A stretch of DNA of 64,000 bases, from contig CAVOYZ010000006.1 of assembly GCA_963700785.1 (NCBI GenBank), forward strand, positions 1-64,000, written 5' to 3'. Of this stretch, positions 55,939-63,182 are shown piece by piece. Below the pieces are notes generated by a model, which searched no databases, was not told the DNA's origin, and saw nothing but the letters and a program-made list of their open reading frames with translations. The position numbers and the translations under genes are program-made. Positions within the stretch are counted from its first letter, which is position 1. The number at the start of each line of letters is the position of its first letter. Origin of the DNA: CAXMST01 sp963700785 (GTDB lineage: Bacteria; Actinomycetota; Thermoleophilia; Solirubrobacterales; 70-9).

Positions 55939-58085
55939 GCGGCGAGCAGGAGACCCTGGCCGGCCCCCACCCCACCCCGGGCGATCCGTTCGAGGGCGAG
56001 GCGCGGATCGAGCACATCCGGTTCATCTCCGAGGACCGCGCCTTCGTCGTCGCCGACGTCTCGCTCGCCGACGGCTCGCCGCTGACCGTCGTCGGCCCGC
56101 TCGGGCATCTCGACGAGGGCGCCCGGGCCCGGCTCCGCGGCCAGTTCGCCGAGCACTCGGTGCACGGCCTCGAGCTCAAGGTGACCGAGGCCGAGCCGCT
56201 CGACCCGGCCGGGGTCGAGGGCGCCCGTCAGTTCCTGAAGACGATCCCCGGGATCGGCGCCTCGCGGGCGACGAAGCTGATCGAGGCGCACGGCGAGGAG
56301 GTCTTCGAGGTGATCGACCGCGACCCCGAGGCCGCCTTCCGCGGGCTCAGCGGCGTCGGCGAGATCCGGGCCCGCAAGGCAGCCGAGGATTGGGTCGAGC
56401 GTCGCAGCCAGCGGCGCCTCTACACGCTGCTCGCCCCGCACGGGCTGGCCCGCCACGTGGCCGAGCTGACCGCCGTCCACGGAGCCGGCGCGGCCGAGGC
56501 GGTCACCGAGGACCCCTACTCGCTGACGGCGATCCACGGGATCGGCTTCGCCAGCGCCGACCGGCTGGCGCTGGCGCTCGAGGTCGACCCGCAGTCCCCG
56601 GCCCGGATCCAGGCCGCCGCCGTGCACGCGCTCGCCGAGGCCGAGAGCCGCGGCCACACGCACCTGCCGCTGACCGAGCTGATCGCGGCGATGCGGACGC
56701 TGCTCGGCGAGGGGGCCGAGCCCTCGATCGGCCAGATCAGCTCGGCGCCCGGGCTGACCCTCGAGGGGACGCTCGTCTATCGCGAGTGGACGCACGACGC
56801 GGAGCGCTGGCTGGCGGCGACGCTGGGCAGCATGGCGCGCTCGAAGCCGGCCTGGAGCCGGCCGCCCGAGCGCGGCGAGTTCGGCGACCTCAACGACCAC
56901 CAGCGCGATGCGGTCAACAACGCGCTGACCCGGCGGCTGTCGCTGATCACCGGCGGCCCCGGGACCGGCAAGACGCACCTCACCCACGCGCTGGCGGAGA
57001 TGGCGGAGGCGCGAAAGCTGAAGCTGCGCCTGCTGGCGCCGACCGGACGGGCGGCGCGGCGGCTGACCCAGGCGACCGGCGGCGTCGCCGCGCAGACGAT
57101 CCACAAGGCGCTCGAGTGGATCCCGGGTGACTTCCCCGGCCGCGAGGAGTCGAACCCGATCGAGGCCGACCTGGTGATCGTCGACGAGTCATCGATGCTC
57201 TCGCTGGAGATCTGCAGGCACCTGATCGCGGCGATCGGAGCCGAGACCCATCTGGTGCTGATCGGCGACGCGGACCAGCTGCCGCCGGTCGGGCCCGGCA
57301 AGCCGTTCCTCGAGCTGATCGAGGCCGGGATCGCACCGACGGTGCGGCTCGAGTACGTCTTCCGCCAGGCCCGGCGCTCGATGATCGTCGGCGCCGCCCA
57401 CGCGATCCGGGTCGGCGAGATGCCGCGCTCGGTCCCCCATCCCGACGAGGAGCAGGACTTCTTCATCCACCGCCGCTCGACCGCCGCCGACCTCGCCGAC
57501 GACGTGATCCGGATCGCGACCGAGCGGATCCCGCGCCAGTACGGGCTCGACCCGGCCCGCGAGGTGCAGATCCTCGCCCCCCAGTACAGGGGCCCGCTCG
57601 GGATCGACGCCCTGCACGAGCGGATGCGCGACCTGCTCTGCGGCTCGGCCCAGCGGGTCGTCGAGGGCCGCTTCCGGGTCGGCGAGCGGGTGCTGATCAC
57701 CCGCTCGATCCCCGAGCTCGAGATCGCCAACGGGACGATGTTCGTGATCGACTCCGCCGACGACGATGCCGCCGAGCTCTACCTGCAGACCGAGCTCGGC
57801 GAGCTGCTGACCCTCCCCTACCGCGAGGCGCAGGCCCTGCGCGGCGCCTTCTGCGCCTCGGTCCACAAGGCGCAGGGCCAGGAGGTGCCGGCGGTGATCG
57901 TCTGCATCCACGGCTCCCACGCCCCGCAGCTGCTCTCCCGGAACCTGCTCTACACGGCGGTCACCCGGGCGCAGAAGCTCTGCGTGCTCGCCTGCGACAA
58001 CCGCGCCGCCCACCGGGCGCTCGCCAACACCGATGCGACCAGCCGCCACTCGCGGCTCGGCGAGCTGCTCGCCGGCGCGGCGTAG
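55935..58085 (+). CDS. recD2: RecD2-like ATP-dependent DNA helicase
   Basis: A 716-aa SF1B helicase. The N-terminal part has an OB-like segment and helix-hairpin-helix motifs (TIPGIGASRATKLIEAHG, AIHGIGFASADRLALAL). Helicase motifs are GGPGTGKT (I), APTGRAARRL (Ia), VDESSM (II), LIGDADQLPPVGPG (III), and the C-terminal KAQGQEVPAVIV and YTAVTRAQKLCVLA (IV-VI). Acting 5'-3' on ssDNA is the known family activity. The ATG overlaps the stop of the ATPase gene, so the two are translationally coupled. Confidence 0.9.
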   Translation: MSGEQETLAGPHPTPGDPFEGEARIEHIRFISEDRAFVVADVSLADGSPLTVVGPLGHLDEGARARLRGQFAEHSVHGLELKVTEAEPLDPAGVEGARQFLKTIPGIGASRATKLIEAHGEEVFEVIDRDPEAAFRGLSGVGEIRARKAAEDWVERRSQRRLYTLLAPHGLARHVAELTAVHGAGAAEAVTEDPYSLTAIHGIGFASADRLALALEVDPQSPARIQAAAVHALAEAESRGHTHLPLTELIAAMRTLLGEGAEPSIGQISSAPGLTLEGTLVYREWTHDAERWLAATLGSMARSKPAWSRPPERGEFGDLNDHQRDAVNNALTRRLSLITGGPGTGKTHLTHALAEMAEARKLKLRLLAPTGRAARRLTQATGGVAAQTIHKALEWIPGDFPGREESNPIEADLVIVDESSMLSLEICRHLIAAIGAETHLVLIGDADQLPPVGPGKPFLELIEAGIAPTVRLEYVFRQARRSMIVGAAHAIRVGEMPRSVPHPDEEQDFFIHRRSTAADLADDVIRIATERIPRQYGLDPAREVQILAPQYRGPLGIDALHERMRDLLCGSAQRVVEGRFRVGERVLITRSIPELEIANGTMFVIDSADDDAAELYLQTELGELLTLPYREAQALRGAFCASVHKAQGQEVPAVIVCIHGSHAPQLLSRNLLYTAVTRAQKLCVLACDNRAAHRALANTDATSRHSRLGELLAGAA

Positions 58086-58114
58086 CGCCGGCCGACGAGC
58101 GGTCTCGGCTGCTC

Positions 58115-58243
58115 CTATCGGGGGATCCGGCGGGCGGTGAGCCGGCGACGGCGCGAGGCCGCCTTCGTCTCATGAGCCCGGTTGCGGCGCTCGGTCTGAA
58201 CCCGCGTCGCGTCAACGAACAGTGCGCTCATCATTGCGTTCAT
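58115..58243 (-). CDS. 42-aa basic small protein
   Basis: A short frame, ATG 58243 to TAG at 58115, with a near-perfect SD (AAAGGAGG) 5 bases before the ATG. It reads MNAMMSALFVDATRVQTERR, then a strongly basic tail (SRRRRLTARRIPR). It is divergent from the CGNR gene across an 82-base AT-rich region. The combination of strong SD and basic composition argues for a real gene, possibly a nucleic-acid-binding peptide. No family recognised. Confidence 0.55.
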   Translation of the reverse strand: MNAMMSALFVDATRVQTERRNRAHETKAASRRRRLTARRIPR

Positions 58244-58309
58244 GGCTGCCTCCTTTCAGTCTCTTCGTAACCACTCAATATCTATAGATAGTTATAGCAT
58301 AACCAGCGT

Positions 58310-58325
58310 TGATATAGTGACGGTT
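58310..58325 (+). promoter_or_regulatory. extended -10, leaderless promoter of the CGNR gene
   Basis: TGATATAGT (TGn-TATAGT) spans 58310-58318, with 7 bases to ATG 58326. It is almost identical to the XRE-gene promoter at 26001. GTTAT and ATAAC (58291-58303) form a small inverted repeat upstream. Confidence 0.55.
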
Positions 58326-58877
58326 ATGCGTGAGACCCATCACGCTCCCGGACGGCTCGAGTTCGTGCGGGAGTTCGTCAACACCCGGGACATCGAGGAG
58401 CGGACCGACGAGCTCGAGGACGCAGCGTCGGCGAGAGCCTGGCTGCGGTCGAAGCGCCTCAGCGACGCATCCGAGCGTCTCAGCGAGAAGGACCGGGAGC
58501 GCCTGGTCGCGGTCCGCGAGGCGCTGCGGGCGCTGCTGCTCGCCAACAACGCCGGCGAGCCGGCGCCCAGCGAGGCGCTGGACGTCTTGAACGAGGGCTC
58601 CGAGGAGGCGTCGCTGAGCCTGCGGTTCGAGCCTGAGGGGGCGGAGCTGGTCAGCGCCGGCGGCGGCGCGAACGCCGCGATCGCGGAGCTGCTCGCGATC
58701 GTCCACGCCGCGATGCGCGACGGCACCTGGGAGCGGCTCAAGGCCTGCCCGGCCGAGGACTGCCGATGGGCGTTCTACGACCGCTCGCGGAACCGCTCGG
58801 CTACCTGGTGTCAGATGGGAGCCTGCGGGAACCGCTCCAAGGCGCGCGCCTTCCGCGCCCGCCGGCGCCGCGGTTGA
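58326..58877 (+). CDS. CGNR zinc-finger / ABATE domain regulator
   Basis: A 183-aa protein. The N-terminal ABATE-type domain begins LEFVREFVNTRDI and includes REALRALLLANNAGE. The C-terminal CGNR zinc finger reads CPAEDCRWAFYDRSRNRSATW then CQMGACGNRSKARAFR, with all four metal ligands. Family members are stress-responsive transcription regulators. ATG 58326 has a -10 element 7 bases upstream and no SD. A GDSL hydrolase gene follows 12 bases later and may be co-transcribed. Confidence 0.9.
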   Translation: MRETHHAPGRLEFVREFVNTRDIEERTDELEDAASARAWLRSKRLSDASERLSEKDRERLVAVREALRALLLANNAGEPAPSEALDVLNEGSEEASLSLRFEPEGAELVSAGGGANAAIAELLAIVHAAMRDGTWERLKACPAEDCRWAFYDRSRNRSATWCQMGACGNRSKARAFRARRRRG

Positions 58878-58889
58878 TATCACTCCCCC

Positions 58890-59717
58890 GTGTCCTCGAA
58901 GCCAGGCGGATTCGAACGCTACGTAGCGCTCGGTGACTCGACCACCGAGGGGCTGATGGACCCCGACCCGCGCGGCGGCGAGCGGCACCGTGGCTGGGCC
59001 GACCGGCTGGCGGAGAAGCTGGCCGCGGTCAATCCGGGCCTGCACTACGCGAACCTCGCGATCCGCGGTCGCAAGCTGCCGCAGATCCGGGCCGAGCAGC
59101 TCGGCCCGGCGCTCGAGATGAAGCCGGACCTGGCCAGCGTCCTGGCGGGCGTCAACGACATCCTCCGCCCGAAGGTCGACCTCAGGGCACGGGCCGAGGA
59201 CCTGGAGACGATCGTCGCGGAGCTGCGGGCCTCGGGCGCGACCGTGCTGGTCGTCAACTACCCCGACATCGCCGGCTCGATCTCGTTCGGGTCGGCCCGC
59301 TACGAGCCGATCCTGCGCGGCTTCAACCGGACGATCGCCGAGATCACCGAGCGCCACGACGCGCTGCTCCTCGACCTCGAGTCCGACGAGGTCAGCCACC
59401 CGGCGATGTGGTCGCCGGACCGTCTGCACGCGAGCCCGTTCGGACACGAGCGGATCGCCGATCTCGGCGCCGCGACCCTCGGCCTCGCCGAGCTCGACCC
59501 CGACTGGGCGACGCGGCTACCGCCGCACGCTCCGCCGTCGGCCTCGCGCCGGATCGCCCGCGACGCCTACTGGGCCGGCCGCTACCTGGCGCCGTGGCTG
59601 CTCAGGCGCCTGCGCGGGATCTCGTCCGGAGACGGGATCGAGCCGAAGCGACCGCTGCCGGCGCCGGTCGAGCGCCCGGGGATCCGCAGATCTCCTAGGC
59701 CCGGGCCCGCCTGCTAG
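58890..59717 (+). CDS. SGNH/GDSL-family hydrolase
   Basis: A 275-aa esterase-like protein from GTG 58890. Block I is YVALGDSTTEGLMDP with catalytic Ser; block III is AGVNDI; block V is WSPDRLHASPFGHE with Asp and His. There is no signal peptide, so it is probably cytoplasmic. It would cleave esters of lipids or acylated sugars. It is convergent with the COG4315 lipoprotein gene and overlaps it by 4 bases. Confidence 0.88.
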   Translation: MSSKPGGFERYVALGDSTTEGLMDPDPRGGERHRGWADRLAEKLAAVNPGLHYANLAIRGRKLPQIRAEQLGPALEMKPDLASVLAGVNDILRPKVDLRARAEDLETIVAELRASGATVLVVNYPDIAGSISFGSARYEPILRGFNRTIAEITERHDALLLDLESDEVSHPAMWSPDRLHASPFGHERIADLGAATLGLAELDPDWATRLPPHAPPSASRRIARDAYWAGRYLAPWLLRRLRGISSGDGIEPKRPLPAPVERPGIRRSPRPGPAC

Positions 59718-60280
59718 ACGGGGTTGCCCGAGGCGTCGAGCGCCAGCCAGAGCCCGCCGAAGCCGGGCACGTTGTGGCAGGCGACGACCCCCTTGGGATC
59801 GTCGTGGTAGTAGTAGAGCGGCTGGCCGTCGTAGGTCACCTGGGTGGTCCCGTCGTCGCGCTTGGTCGTGCCGAGCTTGCCGCCGCTGACCCCGCCCTTG
59901 GCCTGCGGGTCGCCCTTGGTCAGCACCGGCGGCCACTCGACCGCGCAGTCGCCGTAGCACTCGCTCTCGCTGCTCTGCTCCTTGTCGAACAGGTAGATCG
60001 CGCGGGAGTCGCCGTCGAACAGGACCTCGCCGAACTGCGAGCCGGCGAGCGTGATCGTCACACCCTTCTTCTCGGGCTTCGGCTTCGGCTTTTTAGGCTT
60101 CTCGGCCTGCTCGGCGGCCTCATCTGCCGCTGCGGCCTCCGTCGAAGCGGCGTTCGAGCCCTGCGGCTCTGCCTGGCTCTGGTCGGAGTCCGAGCCGCCA
60201 CAGCCGGCGGCGAGCGCAGCCAGCGCGAGGCCCGCGAGGATGGTCAACAGCAGCGGGGTGGGTCTCAACGAGTCATGCAT
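59714..60280 (-). CDS. lipoprotein of the COG4315 secreted-repeat type
   Basis: A 188-aa lipoprotein. The lipobox LAAGC at about residue 27 follows a short hydrophobic stretch. A disordered, Ala/Glu/Lys-rich linker (about 30-70) leads to two copies of the short COG4315 repeat: VLFDGDSRAIYLFDKEQSSES with CYGDCAVEWPPVL, and QVTYDGQPLYYYHDDP with CHNVPGFGGLWLA. Function unknown; such proteins are common in actinobacteria. ATG 60280. Confidence 0.85.
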   Translation of the reverse strand: MHDSLRPTPLLLTILAGLALAALAAGCGGSDSDQSQAEPQGSNAASTEAAAADEAAEQAEKPKKPKPKPEKKGVTITLAGSQFGEVLFDGDSRAIYLFDKEQSSESECYGDCAVEWPPVLTKGDPQAKGGVSGGKLGTTKRDDGTTQVTYDGQPLYYYHDDPKGVVACHNVPGFGGLWLALDASGNPV

Positions 60281-60340
60281 GGCGCAAGGATCGGCGAGCG
60301 AGGTTACAGCGGCCTGAACGGCGCGAAAGCCGGCGCTTAG

Positions 60341-60354
60341 TAGGGTCGGCCCGC
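60341..60354 (+). promoter_or_regulatory. -10 element, probable leaderless promoter
   Basis: TAGGGT at 60341-60346 ends 8 bases before GTG 60355, with no SD. Confidence 0.4.
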
Positions 60355-61356
60355 GTGCCCTCCCCGCTCCAGCACCTGGCCGAGATCGTCCGCAGCATCC
60401 CCTCGCGCGGGGAGTCGGATCGCGCCAGCGAGCAGGCGGCGGCCGAGCTCGAGGGCCGCGCGCCCGAGCTCGAGGCGATGCTGCCCGCGGGCCTGCGGGT
60501 CGAGTGGCTCGGGGTCTCCGGCTACCGGCTCAGCTACGAGGGTCGCGCCCTCTACATCGACCCCTACTTCTCGCGGGTGCCGCTCTCGTCCCTGATCCTG
60601 CGCCGCCGGGCGCTGCCCGACGAGCGGCTGCTCGACCGCTACTGCCCGCTACCGACGCCCGGCACCGACGAGCAGGTCGTCGGCGTCCTGGTCGGCCACA
60701 CCCACTTCGATCACGCCGTCGACGCACCGGCGCTGGCCCGGCGGTTCGGCTGCCCGGCGTATGGATCGGACTCGCTGCTGCGGCTGATGGCCCTGCACGG
60801 CCTTGCGGAGCAGGCCGTCGCCGTCGAGCCCTACACGGTCTACGAGCTCGGCCCGTTCGAGGTCGCGTTCACCCCCTCGCGCCACTCGCGGCTGCTGCTC
60901 GGAGCCGCGGTCCCGTTCGACGGCGAGCTCACCTGTGATCACCTCGACGGCCTCTCGCCGAACGCCTACCGCTGCGGGCAGGTCTGGGGGATCGAGATCC
61001 GGGTCGCGGGAATCACGCTCTACCACCAGGGCAGCGCCGATCTTCTCGATGACGCCCTGCGGATCAGGCCCGGCGAGGTCGACGTGTTCCTCGCCGGGGT
61101 CGCCGGCCGCAACTTCACCGAGCGCTACTGGGAGCGGATCCTGCCGAGGCTCGACCCACGGCTCGTGGTGCCGACCCACTACGACGACTTCTTCGCCCCG
61201 CTGGACCAGCGCCTGGAGACGATCGGCAACGTCCGCCTCGCCGATCTGCCCGCGGAGATCGGGGCGGTGAGCGCCAGCGCGCAACTCGTTGCGCTGCCGA
61301 GGGTTACGGTCGACGACGGTGACCGAATGCGCGACACTCCCGGTGAGATCGAATGA
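60355..61356 (+). CDS. metallo-beta-lactamase fold hydrolase
   Basis: A 333-aa MBL-fold protein. The metal motif is GHTHFDHAVDAPALA, with SRHSRLLLGA and IPTHYDDF-type later metal ligands (VPTHYDDFFAPL). Near 180-220 are GQVWGIEIRVAGITLYHQGSAD, the UlaG/N-acylethanolamine-hydrolase-like arrangement. The N-terminal 50 residues form an extra helical part. Substrate unknown. It overlaps the protease gene by 4 bases (ATGA). Confidence 0.87.
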   Translation: MPSPLQHLAEIVRSIPSRGESDRASEQAAAELEGRAPELEAMLPAGLRVEWLGVSGYRLSYEGRALYIDPYFSRVPLSSLILRRRALPDERLLDRYCPLPTPGTDEQVVGVLVGHTHFDHAVDAPALARRFGCPAYGSDSLLRLMALHGLAEQAVAVEPYTVYELGPFEVAFTPSRHSRLLLGAAVPFDGELTCDHLDGLSPNAYRCGQVWGIEIRVAGITLYHQGSADLLDDALRIRPGEVDVFLAGVAGRNFTERYWERILPRLDPRLVVPTHYDDFFAPLDQRLETIGNVRLADLPAEIGAVSASAQLVALPRVTVDDGDRMRDTPGEIE

Positions 61357-62348
61357 GAGTGTCGACGGCTGAGAATCAGGGTCGCGGGCTGCGACCGAAG
61401 CGCCTCGGACGGGCGTTGGCGGCGGCCGCCGTCGCGTTGACCGTCGTCGCGATCGCCGGTCCCGCGGCGGCGAGCGCCGGCCCGGCGGGACGGCTGGTCG
61501 CCCACGAGCGGCCGGTCGCCGAGGCCTCAGCCGCCGGCCGCTGGACGCCGCGGCAGATGCGCCGGGCGGAGCCGCTCGAGCTGCTGCAGGCGCCGAGCAC
61601 GGGAGCGGTGGCCGCCTCGCCGGCGACGGCAGGCGACGCGCCGGTGTTCCCGGCGCGATTTCGGCCGTTCACGACCCAGGCGGTGACCGACCCCGACCTC
61701 TACCCGAACAGCACCAACGGCAAGGTCTTCGGCAGGATCCCCGGGGTCGGCCCCTACTCGTGCTCGGGGACGGTCGTCCACGCGGCCAATCGCAGCGTGC
61801 TGTTCACCGCCGGGCACTGCGTCAAGGAGCCCGGCCGCGGCGGTTGGGCGAAGAAGCTGATCTTCGTGCCCTCCTACCAGCGTGGCGCCGGGCCGTTCGG
61901 GCAGTGGACCTGGGACGCGATCTTCACCCGCAGCGCCTGGTCGAGGCGGGGCAACATCAACTTCGACTACTCGGCGGTGACGCTGCGCAAGAGCAACGGC
62001 CGCACGGTCGAGGACACGGTCGGATCGCTGCGACTGGCCTTCGACATCTCGAAGCGGCAGACCTATCGACCGGTCGGCTATCCGGTCAACAAGTCGAAGA
62101 GCCGGGTGATGTGGGAGTGCATCTCCCGGTACGGTGGTCGCGACCCCCTCTACCGCAGGCCCGGTCCACCGCCGATGGGAATCGGCTGCGACATGCTCGG
62201 CGGCGCGAGCGGCGGCGGCTGGTCGATCGCCGGCGACCGGCTCGCGTCGGTGACCAGCTTCGGCATCGACGGACGCCCGGACCGGCTCTACGGGCCGAAG
62301 CTGACCAAGCGGGCGAACCGGATGCGACTCGCGGCGGGACGCCGATAG
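61353..62348 (+). CDS. secreted trypsin-like (V8-type) serine protease
   Basis: A 331-aa exported protease. The signal peptide ends near residue 43 (VALTVVAIAGPAAASAGPA), followed by a pro-region. The triad is His155 in FTAGHCVKE, Asp205 in NFDYSAV, and Ser286 in GGASGGGW. Cysteines around His155 (YSCSGT and GHC) make a standard disulfide. The fold resembles the V8/glutamyl endopeptidase group. It is coupled to the MBL-fold gene. Confidence 0.88.
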   Translation: MRVSTAENQGRGLRPKRLGRALAAAAVALTVVAIAGPAAASAGPAGRLVAHERPVAEASAAGRWTPRQMRRAEPLELLQAPSTGAVAASPATAGDAPVFPARFRPFTTQAVTDPDLYPNSTNGKVFGRIPGVGPYSCSGTVVHAANRSVLFTAGHCVKEPGRGGWAKKLIFVPSYQRGAGPFGQWTWDAIFTRSAWSRRGNINFDYSAVTLRKSNGRTVEDTVGSLRLAFDISKRQTYRPVGYPVNKSKSRVMWECISRYGGRDPLYRRPGPPPMGIGCDMLGGASGGGWSIAGDRLASVTSFGIDGRPDRLYGPKLTKRANRMRLAAGRR

Positions 62349-62378
62349 CCGGGCTGAGAGGCTGACCGTCGGCTCGGC

Positions 62379-62390
62379 GACAATGCAGCC
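62379..62390 (+). promoter_or_regulatory. -10-like element, probable leaderless promoter
   Basis: GACAAT (62379-62384) ends 6 bases before ATG 62391; no SD. Confidence 0.35.
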
Positions 62391-62825
62391 ATGGCCAACG
62401 AGTTCCAGCGCGCGGTGTTGCTCGCCCCCGATCTCGTCGCCCGGGCGGCGCGCTCGACGGCGTCGAGTGGCTCGACCCGCTGGATGCTGGGCCAGCCCCG
62501 CCGCGTCCGCAGCTCCTACGTGGCCGAGGTGCTCGAGCACGAGCCCGGCGTCGCCCAGGATCGGGCGCAGCAGGCCTGGATGCTGGGCCAGCCCGACGAA
62601 GTCAGGCGCAGCTACCTCGAGGAGGTGCTCGGCAAGGGCGAGGAGCCGCTCTCGCCCCAGGTCGTCTGGATGCTCGGCCAGTCGCAGGCGGTGCGCCACA
62701 GCTACGTCGAGCAGGTGATGGATGCGCCGGAGACGACGCTGAAGCCGCAGGTCCAGTGGATGCTGCGGCAGCCGGCCGAGGTCCGCGAGAGCTATCTCCG
62801 AGAGGTGATCGAGGCCGGCGGCTGA
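62391..62825 (+). CDS. four-repeat WMLGQP protein
   Basis: A 144-aa protein built of four tandem units of 30-32 residues. The units start at about residues 31, 63, 93 and 123, each reading WMLGQPxxVRxSYxxEVL with small variation (WMLGQS and WMLRQP in units 3 and 4), linked by short acidic loops. This is an alpha-helical repeat I do not match to a named family; HEAT/Armadillo-like packing is possible. No signal peptide or TM. It is 42 bases downstream of the protease on the same strand. The repeat is strongly conserved, suggesting a regular binding surface. Confidence 0.78.
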   Translation: MANEFQRAVLLAPDLVARAARSTASSGSTRWMLGQPRRVRSSYVAEVLEHEPGVAQDRAQQAWMLGQPDEVRRSYLEEVLGKGEEPLSPQVVWMLGQSQAVRHSYVEQVMDAPETTLKPQVQWMLRQPAEVRESYLREVIEAGG

Positions 62826-63182
62826 GCCGGTGGCGCTGCTAGCTTGCGGCTGTGCCCAGCGGAATCCCAGCGGCTCGATCACGGAGCGGGCGGCAGAGCG
62901 ACGATCGCCGGCCGGCCGACCATCCCGCGGTCTTCCACGTCACCTACCACGAGGCCTGATCACAGTGGATCGTCGCGATCCTTCGCCGGGTTGCGCGGCC
63001 GCTGGTCGTCAACCCCGACGTCGGCTGCCCCGGGCGCAATCGAGTACCCGGTGGGCGACGGCATAAGTTCGCAATTTGCGGATTAATCGGGCTCTGTCGG
63101 GTACAACCCTCGGGCGATACGGATAGCGTCGGCTGCGATCCGCCGCAGCGGCGGCGGTTCGGGATCTGCAAGGGAGCCGTTC
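62826..63182. other. long intergenic region with one small leaderless ORF candidate
   Basis: About 360 bases with no clear longer gene. The only coding candidate is at 62852-62959. The rest, including 62960-63182 upstream of the secreted protein, shows no recognised promoter, RNA or repeat. Confidence 0.5.
62852..62959 (+). CDS. possible 35-aa small protein
   Basis: GTG 62852 opens a 35-codon frame, rich in Arg and Ser, ending PAVFHVTYHEA. An extended -10 (TGCTAGCTT, 62837-62845) ends 6 bases before the GTG, the same leaderless pattern as known genes here. No SD and no family. It could equally be the end of a decayed gene. Confidence 0.3.
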   Translation: MPSGIPAARSRSGRQSDDRRPADHPAVFHVTYHEA

